Assembly (NCBI GenBank): GCA_946402905.1
Contig: CAMIYC010000017.1
Span: 1-57,662 of the forward strand
Direction of reading: 5' to 3'
Length of the DNA stretch: 57,662 bases
Origin: an uncultured Prevotellaceae bacterium
GTDB taxonomy: Bacteria > Bacteroidota > Bacteroidia > Bacteroidales > Bacteroidaceae
The number at the start of each line of letters is the position of its first letter. The stretch's first letter is position 1. The notes beneath the pieces are model-generated. The model searched no databases, was not told where the DNA came from, and was given only the letters and a program-made list of their open reading frames with translations. Shown in pieces: positions 25,458 through 33,283 of the stretch. A program made the position numbers and the translations under genes.

Positions 25458-27563
25458 ATGCAACGCATCATCAAAAAAAGTCTTTTGCTCACGGCGCTAA
25501 TGCTGCCGGCAGCAACGTCTGCACAACTTTCCTCCAACCCCGACAAATTTCTGGGAAACATCACCACCCGGTCGAATGTGGATGCAGGAGGCGGAGTGCC
25601 CTCTTATTATACGCTCTGGAATCAGATCACCTGCGAGAACGAGTCGAAATGGGCCTCGGTGGAAGGGACTCAGGGTGTCTTCAACTGGGGGTGTGACCGT
25701 GCGTTCAACTATGCCAAGCAGCACGACTTCACCTACAAGTACCACGCCCTCTTGTGGGGTGCACAGTATCCCAACTGGCTGGAGAGCCTCTCTCCGAAGG
25801 ATCGGTACGCAGCCATCACCAACTGGTTTGACAAGGTAAAGGAAAAATACAACACGCTGCCCATGATCGACGTGGTCAACGAGGCAGTGGGCATGCACCA
25901 AGCGGGCAACCCCATGATGAAGGAGTCGCTGGGCGGCGGCGGCAAGACGGGCTACGACTGGCTCATCAAGGCTTTCGACATGGCTGGACAGCGTTGGCCG
26001 GATGCCATCCTCATTTACAACGACTACAACTCCATACGGTGGGATGTAGACAACTACATCACACTGGTGCAGACCCTGAGAGATGCCGGCGCACCTATTG
26101 ACGCTTACGGCAATCAGTCTCACGAACTGAGCGACATCAGTACCAACGAATTGACCACTGTGCTCAAAAAACAGCAGGACGCGCTGAAAATGCCGATGTA
26201 TATCACTGAGCTGGATATCGACAAGGCCAATGACAATCAGCAGAAGACACAGTACGAAAAGATCTTGCCGCTGATGTGGGAGGCACCTTATTGCGCGGGA
26301 GTCACTCTCTGGGGATATATCCACGGCAGCACATGGGTCGACAATTCCGGTCTTTACAAGAACGGGAAAGAGAGGCCGGCTATGACCTGGATCAAGGAGT
26401 ATATGGCTACCGATGCCGCCAAGAACGCGGTGAGTCCCTACCCTGGCATGAAGAAAGAGGCTTCTATCTATATCCGTCCTGCTGCACTGAAAGTGGTCAG
26501 GGGCGACGTGCTGCCTATCAAGGTACATGCACGGCTGGCCACCAAGACCATCGAGAAGGTGGAACTGTACGTAGGCAACGAACTGATAGCCACAATGACC
26601 GAGGCGCCCTATGTCACGGAGTTTGCCGTGCCCTCCGACTTCTCGGCAGGCTGGAAAGAGACCAAGGCTGTGGTGACAGCCACCGACGGTTCGACCTATG
26701 AGCGTTATGGCCGCTTCAGCGTAGTGAGCGGCAGCACCAAGCGCCAGCCTTACGGCGAGGTGCCCCAACTGCCAGGTACCATCAAGATGGATGAGTATGA
26801 CAAGGGTGTATCAGGAATAACGTATCACAATGCCTCACGCAACACCAGCACATCCGTGAAGACCGACCAATGGATGGACTACACCGTCGACGTCGCGGAA
26901 GACGGATACTATTCATTCGATGCCACAGTGGCCTCAGCTTCGTCCAACGGCAGATTCCACTTGGCGGAATATGGGCTCGACAGCCTCTCTTTCCTCACCG
27001 AGCTTATGGAGGTGCCCATGACTGGAGGAAACGACGAATGGAAAACGCTGCACGGAAACCTGCTGACTAAATTGACGGCGGGCCGTCATGTGCTCACCTT
27101 GCTCATCGACCAGGGCGGCTTCTACATCAAGGATATCACTCTCAATCGCTTTGAGGAAGGCGACGGATCGTGCCTGGTGAGAGCATTCGACGAAAAATAT
27201 GGTGTCGGTGATAATATCACTGTTGCTGTCAAAGCTACATCGAAAACCAGCACCATCAGCCAAGTGAACTTTTATGCCGACAATCTGCTGATTGGCAGCG
27301 ACACCGAATCGCCATACGAATGTGTATTCACCCCTACCGAGAAACGCACTTATGGCATCACAGCCATCTCCATCAATGCAGAAGGCAAGCAGAAAGTATC
27401 CAAGGTGCGCTATCTGGATGTCACCAGCGACACTCCATTAGCCATCCATTCTGTCGAAATCGACCAGCCTGAGACACCAGCCTACAACCTCATGGGTATG
27501 CCTGTCGGCGAGGGCTATCGTGGCATTGTCATCAAGAACGGCAAAAAATTCGTAGTCAAGTGA
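25458..27563 (+). CDS. GH10 endo-1,4-beta-xylanase with Ig-like and CBM-like domains
   Basis: The start at 25458 gives a signal peptide (MQRIIKKSLLLTALMLPAATSAQ). The GH10 barrel covers about 25-355, with acid/base E142 in DVVNEAV and nucleophile E251 in ITELDID. The domain is slightly short at its front. It is followed by an Ig-like domain (about 370-450), a CBM6/35-like module (about 470-590, with TYHNASRNTSTSVKTDQWMDY), a second Ig-like domain (about 595-670) and a C-terminal stretch (YNLMGMPVGEGYRGIVIKNGKK) like Bacteroidota secretion/sorting tails. It cuts xylan chains, probably outside the cell. The total of 701 residues is larger than plain GH10 enzymes because of the accessory modules. 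Earlier ATGs at 25392 and 25437 are less likely starts. Confidence 0.93.
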   Translation: MQRIIKKSLLLTALMLPAATSAQLSSNPDKFLGNITTRSNVDAGGGVPSYYTLWNQITCENESKWASVEGTQGVFNWGCDRAFNYAKQHDFTYKYHALLWGAQYPNWLESLSPKDRYAAITNWFDKVKEKYNTLPMIDVVNEAVGMHQAGNPMMKESLGGGGKTGYDWLIKAFDMAGQRWPDAILIYNDYNSIRWDVDNYITLVQTLRDAGAPIDAYGNQSHELSDISTNELTTVLKKQQDALKMPMYITELDIDKANDNQQKTQYEKILPLMWEAPYCAGVTLWGYIHGSTWVDNSGLYKNGKERPAMTWIKEYMATDAAKNAVSPYPGMKKEASIYIRPAALKVVRGDVLPIKVHARLATKTIEKVELYVGNELIATMTEAPYVTEFAVPSDFSAGWKETKAVVTATDGSTYERYGRFSVVSGSTKRQPYGEVPQLPGTIKMDEYDKGVSGITYHNASRNTSTSVKTDQWMDYTVDVAEDGYYSFDATVASASSNGRFHLAEYGLDSLSFLTELMEVPMTGGNDEWKTLHGNLLTKLTAGRHVLTLLIDQGGFYIKDITLNRFEEGDGSCLVRAFDEKYGVGDNITVAVKATSKTSTISQVNFYADNLLIGSDTESPYECVFTPTEKRTYGITAISINAEGKQKVSKVRYLDVTSDTPLAIHSVEIDQPETPAYNLMGMPVGEGYRGIVIKNGKKFVVK

Positions 27564-27597
27564 CTATGGTAATAAACTCAGAACTTGGATTGTTCAG

Positions 27598-27627
27598 AAA
27601 AAGCAGGTCTCACGACCTGCTTTTTTT
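27598..27627 (+). terminator. Terminator of the GH10 gene
   Basis: AAAAAGCAGGTC (27598-27609) pairs perfectly with GACCTGCTTTTT (27614-27625) and T continues. It lies 35 bases after the stop. Confidence 0.9.
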
Positions 27628-27681
27628 GCGTAGGATTCTGGCCACAATAATCTTTTCATCTACCTAATTTACCTTGTAATA

Positions 27682-27713
27682 TTTGGCTGATTCTATAAAA
27701 ATGACTACATTTG
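27682..27713 (+). promoter_or_regulatory. Promoter of the flavodoxin-like gene
   Basis: TTTG (27682-27685), 20 bp, TACATTTG (27706-27713) is a full consensus match. The predicted start near 27719 gives a 50-base leader. Confidence 0.75.
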
Positions 27714-27769
27714 CTGACGAGAAAGAATAGTTTGTTCCTTTAGAAACCTATAACTAATAGCAATTATTT

Positions 27770-28285
27770 ATGAACATTTTAATTTTACAGGCCTCCCCTC
27801 GCGCCAAAGGAAATACGGCATGGATGGCAGAAGAGTATAAGAAAGCTGCTGAGGCAGCAGGTCATCAGGTGACGTTGGTCAACGTGTCGAAGAAAAAGAT
27901 TGCAGGCTGTCTGGCTTGCGAGTACTGCCACAACAAAGGTAATGGCAATTGCATCCAGAAGGATGACATGCAGGAGCTCTACCCTCTGATGGCCGAAGCC
28001 GAAGTACTGGTACTGGCTGCACCGATCTATTACTTTACGCTCTGCGCCCAGATTCAGGCTCCCATCCAACGTATGTACTGCGTCAACGCCCCTGCCAAGG
28101 TAAAGAAGATGGCCCTGCTTATGTCATCCTACTCTCCTGGAGTATATAATGGCGCAACGGCAGAGTATCACGATATCTGCAACTACTGGCACGCCGAGGA
28201 CAGCGGCATCGTGACTGCCAAGATCGATGAACAAAAGACAGACGAGACGAAGCAAAAGATTCAGGCTATCGTGAATAATCTTTAA
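27770..28285 (+). CDS. Flavodoxin-fold FMN-dependent oxidoreductase
   Basis: This 171-residue protein begins MNILILQASPRAKGNTAWMAEEYKKAAE, the FMN-phosphate loop (SPRxxGNT) of the NADPH-dependent FMN reductase/flavodoxin family. A cysteine cluster C47-x2-C50-x2-C53 (CLACEYCHNKGNGNC, with a further Cys at 61) follows, as in iron-sulfur flavoprotein-like members. APIYYFTLCAQIQAPIQRM is the typical substrate-side loop. It probably reduces quinones or other small acceptors, or handles electrons in the cytoplasm. It is monocistronic with its own promoter and sits just outside the tRNA-linked element. Confidence 0.88.
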   Translation: MNILILQASPRAKGNTAWMAEEYKKAAEAAGHQVTLVNVSKKKIAGCLACEYCHNKGNGNCIQKDDMQELYPLMAEAEVLVLAAPIYYFTLCAQIQAPIQRMYCVNAPAKVKKMALLMSSYSPGVYNGATAEYHDICNYWHAEDSGIVTAKIDEQKTDETKQKIQAIVNNL

Positions 28286-28298
28286 ATCGACTTGAAGG

Positions 28299-28332
28299 TT
28301 TGGGGAACGCGCCAACGCGTTCCTTCCCCTAA
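28299..28332. repeat. Hairpin GGGGAACGCG...CGCGTTCC..CCCC
   Basis: GGAACGCG and CGCGTTCC pair around CCAA, extended by GG/CC after two unpaired T. A second small CCCCT/AGGGG hairpin follows. There is no T-tract, so it is an extragenic palindrome and not an obvious terminator. Confidence 0.6.
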
Positions 28333-28381
28333 CAGGGGCGGTCAAAAGCTACTCGTCATCGTTGTTACTGATTATCAGTAC

Positions 28382-28433
28382 AAAAAAATAGGAAACCCCT
28401 TGCAAGGTTTCCTATCTTTTGCGGAAAGTGAGG
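28382..28433 (-). other. Displaced tRNA-Ser 3' end and terminator (far attachment site)
   Basis: TTTGCGGAAAGTGAGG (28418-28433) is an exact copy of the tRNA-Ser 3' end at 32496-32511. Beyond it on the minus strand, ATAGGAAACC pairs with GGTTTCCTAT (28415-28388) and a seven-T run follows. This is a tRNA-type terminator in the same relation to the tRNA end as the one found after the intact tRNA. It is best read as the original 3' end, displaced when an element inserted. Confidence 0.75.
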
Positions 28434-29427
28434 TACCCCAGGCCGTGCGTGAGAGCGTAAAAGAGGACGCACGTATCAAGGCTTTCGACCTGCGCAAAAG
28501 GATGCTCAACGACATCAAGGAATTCGCCGAGTATGAGGAAACTGAAGACTCATCGACATCCTTACTCCGGAACATGTGGAGCGTCTCTTCAACGGCACTC
28601 TGGAACTGCACGAGTTTTTGAAGTCGGTGCTTGGCATGCGTCCGGGACTGCGACGCGACCTGCGTTTCTATGTGGCCTTCGGCGAAGAGCACAAGTTCCG
28701 GGGCACGCTCTCCGGCGAGGCTGCCTACGACTGCCGTGAGCTCACCACACTCGACCCAGACGCAGAGCTCGACGGTGGCATGGACTTCGGCAACATGCTC
28801 TCGCTCATCATCGGGCACACCTCCGGCGGCGTGTGCCGGGTTCACAAGAGCATGTATGAGCTTCCGCCCAGATGGTTGTCAGACCTGGCAGGACAGTTCC
28901 GCTCCTTCTTCAGTCATCACCGCAACAAAGTGCTCAACCTATGGTATGACCGTGCCGGCAACAATTTCCAGCGTCAGGGCGAAGATTACGCCCACCGCAT
29001 CAAGCTGGCCATCGAGCACGACGAGAACGGATACCGCACCGGCTGGACCGTCAACCTGATGAGCCGCAAACAAGCCACCATCCCCCAGGAGGCAGAGTAT
29101 GACTTCATGCAGGAGATGATGGGAGGCAAGGTGCCCGGACTTCCCCGCCTGCTCATCGACGAGTGCAACTGTCGCGAACTGCTGTCAAGCATAGAGAAAG
29201 CCCGCGCCGACATACGCTATGTGGGGCGCTCGAAACAGGTGTTCAAGATCAAGAAGGGCGAAAAGCTGGAGCCGAGGAAGCTGCCCATGTGGTCGACCAA
29301 CTTCAGCGATGCTTTCAAATACTATCTCATACGCAAGCAGTGGCGTGAGCTGGTGCGCCGCAAGCAGAGCCGCACCGCCGATGCCGCCGTCGATGTCTGG
29401 CTGCAACGCAAGGACAGCCGCACGTGA
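28434..29427 (+). pseudogene. Phage terminase large subunit, 5'-truncated and frameshifted
   Basis: The protein frame opens directly at the attachment repeat (VPQAVRESVKEDARIKAFD...) with no start codon of its own. It shifts by one base near 28548: EYEETED ends one frame and IDILTPEHVERLFNG continues in another, consistent with loss of a single base. The remaining 283-residue frame (from 28576) looks like the C-terminal RNase H-like nuclease of a terminase. It has acidic GGMDFGNMLSLIIG, a second aspartate in NLWYDRAGNN, TGWTVNLMSRKQATIPQEAEYDFM, and a third in STNFSDAFKYY. The N-terminal ATPase half is missing. The family call is by motif recognition; it is certainly broken. Confidence 0.7.
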
Positions 29428-29517
29428 AAGGCTGGATGGGCAGAGCCTAAAATGTTAAATCTTTCATCCCCAGCGATAATAATCAAAAAATTATTCAAGT
29501 AATTTGCAAAAGATTAT

Positions 29518-29525
29518 TATCTTTG
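29518..29525 (+). promoter_or_regulatory. -7 box TATCTTTG upstream of the 51-residue protein gene
   Basis: A perfect TAnnTTTG match 38 bases before the ATG at 29564. A TTTG at 29503 is only 11 bp away, so the -33 box is unclear. The preceding ATTATTCAAGT is also found before the promoter box at 31746. Confidence 0.5.
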
Positions 29526-29563
29526 CATTGTCAATTAGAAACATAGCCTAAATCCAGAACAAC

Positions 29564-29719
29564 ATGGCAACAAGAGAAGAATGGAACGAATACTTCAATG
29601 AGCTGAAGGAGATGCTCAGACGGATTCAGGAGTCAGATTTACCTGCAGACATCAAGGAGGAACTGACCGACAAGTATCTTGAGAAACTGAATATCGTATC
29701 AAAGTATTTCTTAGATTGA
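29564..29719 (+). CDS. 51-residue acidic helical protein
   Basis: The ATG at 29564 opens 51 codons to a TGA at 29717-29719, too short for ordinary ORF cut-offs. The peptide (MATREEWNEYFNELKEMLR... ending NIVSKYFLD) is strongly helical and charged. It has a -7 promoter box upstream and lies 43 bases before the DUF5053 gene, so the pair is likely one operon. Function is unknown; small helical proteins in this position on prophage-like elements may be regulators or partner proteins. Confidence 0.65.
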   Translation: MATREEWNEYFNELKEMLRRIQESDLPADIKEELTDKYLEKLNIVSKYFLD

Positions 29720-29762
29720 CAAACAAGAGCTCCATCAGGGGCTCACAAACCCAAAAAATGAC

Positions 29763-30143
29763 ATGGAACAGACAACAGGAAGGATGACAGACAAGCATGT
29801 GAGAGCCATTCATTCAGTGAGGGAGAAAATGACCCCACAAGAGCGAGAGGCTTTCAACGAGGCGCTGATTGCTGAGGCGCGCGAGTTGCTTGACAAGGGA
29901 GACAGAATGATGGAGACAGAGATAGTGGACGTGCGTCAGAGGCTTGGTGACATCCCCCAGGCTGTCAGCATGAGTTATATTGCCTCGCATTACTTCGGCA
30001 AGTCGCGCACCTGGCTCTACCAGCGCATCAATGGAAACGTGGTGAACGGCAAGCCGGTGTTCTTCACAAAAGCAGAGCGCAGGCAGTTGCAGGAAGCGCT
30101 GCATGACATTGGAAAAAAGCTCTCTGAAGCCACCTTGGTATGA
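29763..30143 (+). CDS. DUF5053-family protein
   Basis: The 126 residues match what I recall of DUF5053, a Bacteroidota family of unknown role often found near mobile elements. The first 60 residues are helical and acidic. The second half, VSMSYIASHYFGKSRTWLYQRINGNVVNGKPVFFTKAERRQLQEAL, reads like a helix-turn-helix with a recognition helix (SRTWLYQRING), so DNA binding is plausible. It is followed by a clear terminator at 30184. Its GC content is like the chromosome and unlike the AT-rich stretch that follows. Confidence 0.8.
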   Translation: MEQTTGRMTDKHVRAIHSVREKMTPQEREAFNEALIAEARELLDKGDRMMETEIVDVRQRLGDIPQAVSMSYIASHYFGKSRTWLYQRINGNVVNGKPVFFTKAERRQLQEALHDIGKKLSEATLV

Positions 30144-30183
30144 TGGCAGACTGTTTCTAATTGACAATCGAAACATCGAGAGC

Positions 30184-30215
30184 AAGCGGTAGTCCCATCG
30201 GGTCTGCCGCTTTTT
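30184..30215 (+). terminator. Terminator after the DUF5053 gene
   Basis: AAGCGGTAG (30184-30192) pairs with CTGCCGCTT (30204-30212), with one T-G pair, and T continues to 30215. Confidence 0.85.
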
Positions 30216-30783
30216 CGTGTTGTGGAGTGAGTGTATTCCTGATGTGGTCATCCCCCATCAGCAACAGCCGGCCAGACCACGGATTTACGCCACCGGGAGG
30301 GGTCATATTTCACTATGGGAGCGGCGGTAATTGCCAGACGGCTTCTGAGCGGCACGGTCTGCGCAGTGAGGCAAAAAGTGAGTTTTACGTGATTTCCAAA
30401 AAATCTGCTGATTTTCAATCTCTTAATCGAAAACAGACCAAAATTTTGGCCTGAAAAATGCAGATTTTGACGTTTTTTTGTGTCATTTTCGGGCGCTAAT
30501 CACCGCTTTTTAGGTGTAAAACGGGTGGTAATTGAAAGTTTTCCCCCATTCTTAGCTATTTTAGCAACTTTAAAATTTGGAGACAGCAGTATAAAATATT
30601 ATTTTTGCAGTTGCAATAACAAGATCAATGTCAGGCTTATTACGCAACATAACAGCTTTTTCCTGTACTTTCATCGTAATATCTACATTCACGATGTTTT
30701 TTTTACAAGCGTGCATTTATTTGATATCTCGCAATAGTTATAGCTATTGCGGCTTTGCTGTCACCTTTTTATTATCTGCCTAA
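30216..30783. other. 568-bp stretch with no supportable gene inside the element
   Basis: The first part (to about 30380) is GC-rich and may be a remnant of old coding sequence, but every frame is short. The rest is very AT-rich with T-runs and short frames only (for example 30480-30737) that lack a start context. I see no RNA gene in it. Confidence 0.5.
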
Positions 30784-31213
30784 TTAGTGTTTCTCTCTTG
30801 TTTCATTCTGTACTTTCAATAGTTCTATGACTGCCTTTTGAAAATCTTCAGGGGTGTCAGTCTGCAATGAATCTAATTTCTCCTTCATAGAGTTTCTCAT
30901 ATCTCTGTCTGTACTTCTGTCTAAAAAATCACTGCACGATTGAATAAGACCAGGTGTCGACAGATCAAAATTGCCCCACTTCAGACCACCTCCATTAACA
31001 AGCAAAATAAAGAAGCCAACAGCAAAAAGAATGTTTTTGTTTCTTGATATAAAATGAACAAATCCAGGGGATTCCATTTGTGTTTTTATCACAACATCAC
31101 TCTCACTTGCCTCCATTTCATTATCATTATAATACTGAACAGCTAACTTTAAAAACTCTAAAAGGCAAGCGTATTGGTCTACTGTCACATCTGAATTTGT
31201 GTTAACCTTGAGA
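30784..31213 (-). pseudogene. AT-rich ORF with one membrane segment, N-terminus lost at a junction
   Basis: The frame ends at 30784 and reads on through 31213 into the antisense strand of the M15 peptidase gene, so its true N-terminus is missing. The authentic part (about 140 residues, from NTNSDVTVDQYACLLEFLKLAVQYYND) has one hydrophobic span (ILFAVGFFILLVNGGG) and a charged helical C-terminus (DFQKAVIELLKVQNETREKH). I do not recognise the family. It is clearly lower in GC than the peptidase it abuts, which suggests a separate origin. Confidence 0.5.
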
Positions 31214-31612
31214 ATGGGCATCAACAACACTCCCACGCCAAAGATCATCGACAACCTGCAACTGCTCGTAGACAACGTGCTCGACCCGCTGCGCATGCAC
31301 TGGGGCCGGCCGATGATCGTGACCAGCGGCTACAGGTCGCAAAGGCTCAACACCGTGGTGCATGGTGCCACACAGAGCCAGCACCTCACCGGCCAGGCGG
31401 CCGACATCCGCACGGTGAGTGACGACCGTGATGAGAACATGAAGCTGCTGCGTATGCTGGTGAGCCTGAAGCTGCCCTTCGACAAGCTGATAGCGGAGTA
31501 TGTCGACGGGCAGGGGCGGCCCGACTGGATACACGTGTCGTTCTCACCACTCAAGAGAGGCATTAAACTCACCTGTAAGAACGGAAAGTATCTGCATGGC
31601 ATAAGATGCTGA
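31214..31612 (+). CDS. Peptidase M15-type (D-Ala-D-Ala carboxypeptidase/endolysin-like) protein, 5' end probably lost
   Basis: From the ATG at 31214 there are 132 residues. The zinc-peptidase pattern is intact: SGYRS, SQHLTGQAADI (His and Asp ligands) and DWIHVSF (His ligand). These proteins trim peptidoglycan peptides and serve as phage lysins in this phylum. Relatives start about 20 residues earlier with an F-x-x-x-E-L segment; here that part is replaced by the AT-rich sequence of the opposite-strand ORF, so the gene looks cut by recombination. The catalytic core could still be made if a start signal exists, but no Shine-Dalgarno or promoter is apparent. Confidence 0.75.
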   Translation: MGINNTPTPKIIDNLQLLVDNVLDPLRMHWGRPMIVTSGYRSQRLNTVVHGATQSQHLTGQAADIRTVSDDRDENMKLLRMLVSLKLPFDKLIAEYVDGQGRPDWIHVSFSPLKRGIKLTCKNGKYLHGIRC

Positions 31613-31745
31613 ACCATAGGCGCGTGAGCGTCGCACTGTTTTTAAATGCCCCGACAGCCATCAATCTGCCTATTTATGCCTGGCAACGGTACTGAATATT
31701 CTAAAAAAATAATGCTTTTTCTTGTATTATTCAAGTTAATTGACT

Positions 31746-31753
31746 ATCTTTGA
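31746..31753 (+). promoter_or_regulatory. -7 box TATCTTTG of the small membrane-protein gene
   Basis: A perfect -7 match 24 bases before the ATG at 31777. The upstream ATTATTCAAGT is shared with the promoter region at about 29490, suggesting a common control element inside the integrated segment. Confidence 0.5.
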
Positions 31754-31776
31754 GGTGAACATAATATCGGGAGATT

Positions 31777-32211
31777 ATGAACACCATGATGAGCGACTTC
31801 TTAGATCACATAGCATGGACATTTCTATTCATTTGGATGGGAATATGCTTCAAAAGGATGTTTTTAGATAAAGAGCCATATCGGAAAAAAACATTCAAGC
31901 AAGCCTGGAGAGATGACTCTAAAAAGACCAAGCCATACATTCTGCCATCCGTGCTGCTTGCTGTAGGTCTCAATGTACCTTTCATCGATCCTGCATTCAC
32001 GTTCTGTGATGGATGGCTTATGCTTGCGTACACTTTTGTCATTTATTTCCTGTACTTGGCCTTTGCCACTGAGACGCGTCCCCACAATCTACTGGAGTGG
32101 ATGTACTTCACGGCACTATGCCTGATGCTCACCCCGGTACCGGTCGTTCTCGCCTGGTGGTTCTGGAGAAAAAAAATATACATTCCCATCGACTACCCCA
32201 TGGATCCTTGA
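31777..32211 (+). CDS. Small multi-span membrane protein, unknown
   Basis: The 144 residues carry four hydrophobic segments: IAWTFLFIWMGICF (about 12-25), PYILPSVLLAVGLNVPFI (about 53-70), WLMLAYTFVIYFLYLAFA (about 80-97) and MYFTALCLMLTPVPVVLAWWFW (about 109-130). A basic KKTFKQAWRDDSKKTK loop lies between the first two. There is no recognised domain. It has its own promoter box and a terminator behind it, so it is a self-contained cargo gene of the element. Confidence 0.7.
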   Translation: MNTMMSDFLDHIAWTFLFIWMGICFKRMFLDKEPYRKKTFKQAWRDDSKKTKPYILPSVLLAVGLNVPFIDPAFTFCDGWLMLAYTFVIYFLYLAFATETRPHNLLEWMYFTALCLMLTPVPVVLAWWFWRKKIYIPIDYPMDP

Positions 32212-32227
32212 TGTATCAACAGAAAAT

Positions 32228-32259
32228 AAACGCCCTCCTTGAGCAGGTCGGCGTTTTTT
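32228..32259 (+). terminator. Terminator after the small membrane-protein gene
   Basis: AACGCC (32229-32234) pairs with GGCGTT (32250-32255), followed by T to 32259. The stem is short but GC-rich. Confidence 0.7.
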
Positions 32260-32288
32260 GTACTTTCCCATCCCGTTTTTAACACTTA

Positions 32289-32476
32289 GGGAACCACGTC
32301 GAGCGCACTGTCATTCGACTACCTGAACAACGCGCTGGCCACTGTAGGGCCTGTAGCCAGCTTTTTCGGTTTCACCATAGCCGGACACACAGCCCTCTTC
32401 ATATATAAGGCATTTATTATCAGGATTATGGTCTCCCAACTATCTCACAATCTACAAGATACGAAAAACAGGAAAC
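32289..32476 (+). pseudogene. Start-less coding relic, possibly a phage structural gene
   Basis: One frame stays open for about 60 codons and reads ALSFDYLNNALATVGPVAS, then FFGFTIAGHTALFIYK, with codon-like GC bias at first and AT-rich sequence later. There is no start codon and no complete domain. It looks like the broken end of a gene that belonged to the integrated element. The product is not identified. Confidence 0.35.
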
Positions 32477-32499
32477 CCTAACGGTTCCCTGTTCCTTTG

Positions 32500-32587
32500 C
32501 GGAAAGTGAGGGATTCAAACCCCCGATACCCGTAATGGGTATACCGGATTTCGAGTCCAGCGCATTCGATCACTCTGCCAACTTTCC
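32500..32587 (-). tRNA. tRNA-Ser (anticodon CGA)
   Basis: The 88-nt minus-strand sequence begins GGAAAGTTGGCAGAGTG and ends ACTTTCC plus discriminator G. The anticodon stem-loop CTGGA-CTCGAAA-TCCGG carries CGA (codon UCG). A long variable arm (TATACCCATTACGGGTAT) is typical of serine tRNAs, and the T-loop GGTTTGAATCC is clear. CCA is not encoded. A hairpin with T-tract follows at about 32467-32490. The 3' 11 bases are duplicated at 28421 (element integration site). Confidence 0.96.
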
Positions 32588-32645
32588 TTTTTCGACTGCA
32601 AAAGTAATCATTTATTTTGAAAGGACAAAGGCTTTGCCCAAAAAA

Positions 32646-33239
32646 TTACCCGAAAGAGAGTTTATTCAGCCGATTTCTCAATTGTTCGGCTTCTGAGCGA
32701 CGTATAGACAGGGTGATGCTACACGTATTGTCAAACTGTTGCGATACGATACGTGGCGACATTTCCTTGACCACACGCATCACATCATTCATCATGACAT
32801 ACGGATAGTCATACGTAATGGTCTCCTCGATCAAAGCCGACACCACCTGACTATGGGCCAGTGCGTCGGCAGCCGCCGTGCGATAAGCCACGATCAGCCC
32901 CCCCGTACCCAGATTGACACCACCATAATAGCGCACCACCACGACAAGCACATCGGTCAGTTCCAAGCTGTTGATCTGCCCGAGTATGGGTTTTCCGGCC
33001 GTACTGCTGGGTTCGCCGTCGTCGTTGGCGCGATAGTCCAGGCGCTCAGCTCCCAGCATATAGGCATAGCATACATGCCGGGCGTCATAATACCGGCGAC
33101 GGTATGTCGCTATCAGGTCTTTCACCTCTTCGACAGTAGTCACATGATGAGCAAAGGCAAGGAACTTGCTGCGTTTCTCAGTATAATATCCCTCGCCCAC
33201 CCTGTCCGTGATGGTTTTAAAAAAGTCGTTGTCCTGCAT
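32646..33239 (-). CDS. YigZ/IMPACT-family protein
   Basis: The 197-residue protein has the UPF0029 N-terminal domain with the signature KFLAFAHHV, DARHVCYAYMLG, DDGEPSSTAGKPILGQI and VVRYYGGVNLGTGGLIVAYRTAAADAL (about 25-125), followed by a short C-terminal ferredoxin-like domain (about 135-195). IMPACT proteins are conserved across life; the eukaryotic member counters Gcn2 activation, while the bacterial role is unclear (binding to translation factors or nucleotides has been proposed). Its ATG is immediately preceded by the T-tract of the DUF1015-gene terminator, so it seems to lack a Shine-Dalgarno. Confidence 0.93.
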   Translation of the reverse strand: MQDNDFFKTITDRVGEGYYTEKRSKFLAFAHHVTTVEEVKDLIATYRRRYYDARHVCYAYMLGAERLDYRANDDGEPSSTAGKPILGQINSLELTDVLVVVVRYYGGVNLGTGGLIVAYRTAAADALAHSQVVSALIEETITYDYPYVMMNDVMRVVKEMSPRIVSQQFDNTCSITLSIRRSEAEQLRNRLNKLSFG

Positions 33240-33277
33240 AAAAAAAGCATAGAGACACCGGCGCCGGTGTCCCTATG
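33240..33277 (-). terminator. Terminator of the ser operon whose T-tract touches the yigZ-like start codon
   Basis: The perfect palindrome GACACCGGCGCCGGTGTC (33254-33271), extended by CATAG/CTATG, is followed on the minus strand by seven T ending at the base before the ATG at 33239. Only six bases separate it from the end of the DUF1015 gene. Confidence 0.85.
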
Positions 33278-33283
33278 GTCATA

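Larger units (their letters stand above)
28418..32511. mobile_element. Decayed element integrated at the 3' end of tRNA-Ser(CGA)
   Basis: It is bounded by 16-bp direct repeats (28418-28433 and 32496-32511) that are the tRNA acceptor end. Phage-type genes lie inside (terminase large subunit remnant, M15 peptidase), along with a DUF5053 gene, small proteins and coding relics. GC content changes sharply within it. No integrase, portal, capsid or tail gene is complete, so it is a cryptic prophage or phage-satellite remnant. Confidence 0.7.

Noticed and set aside
28382..28433. A second complete tRNA gene
   Set aside because: Only the last 11 bases of the tRNA and its terminator are present; no anticodon arm or 5' half exists.
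30161..30454. 97-codon frame after the DUF5053 gene
   Set aside because: It begins inside the terminator and runs across a GC-to-AT change; low complexity with no domain.
30784..31296. Full 170-residue gene from the first start
   Set aside because: The first 25-30 codons are antisense of the M15 peptidase gene, so the frame is chimeric.
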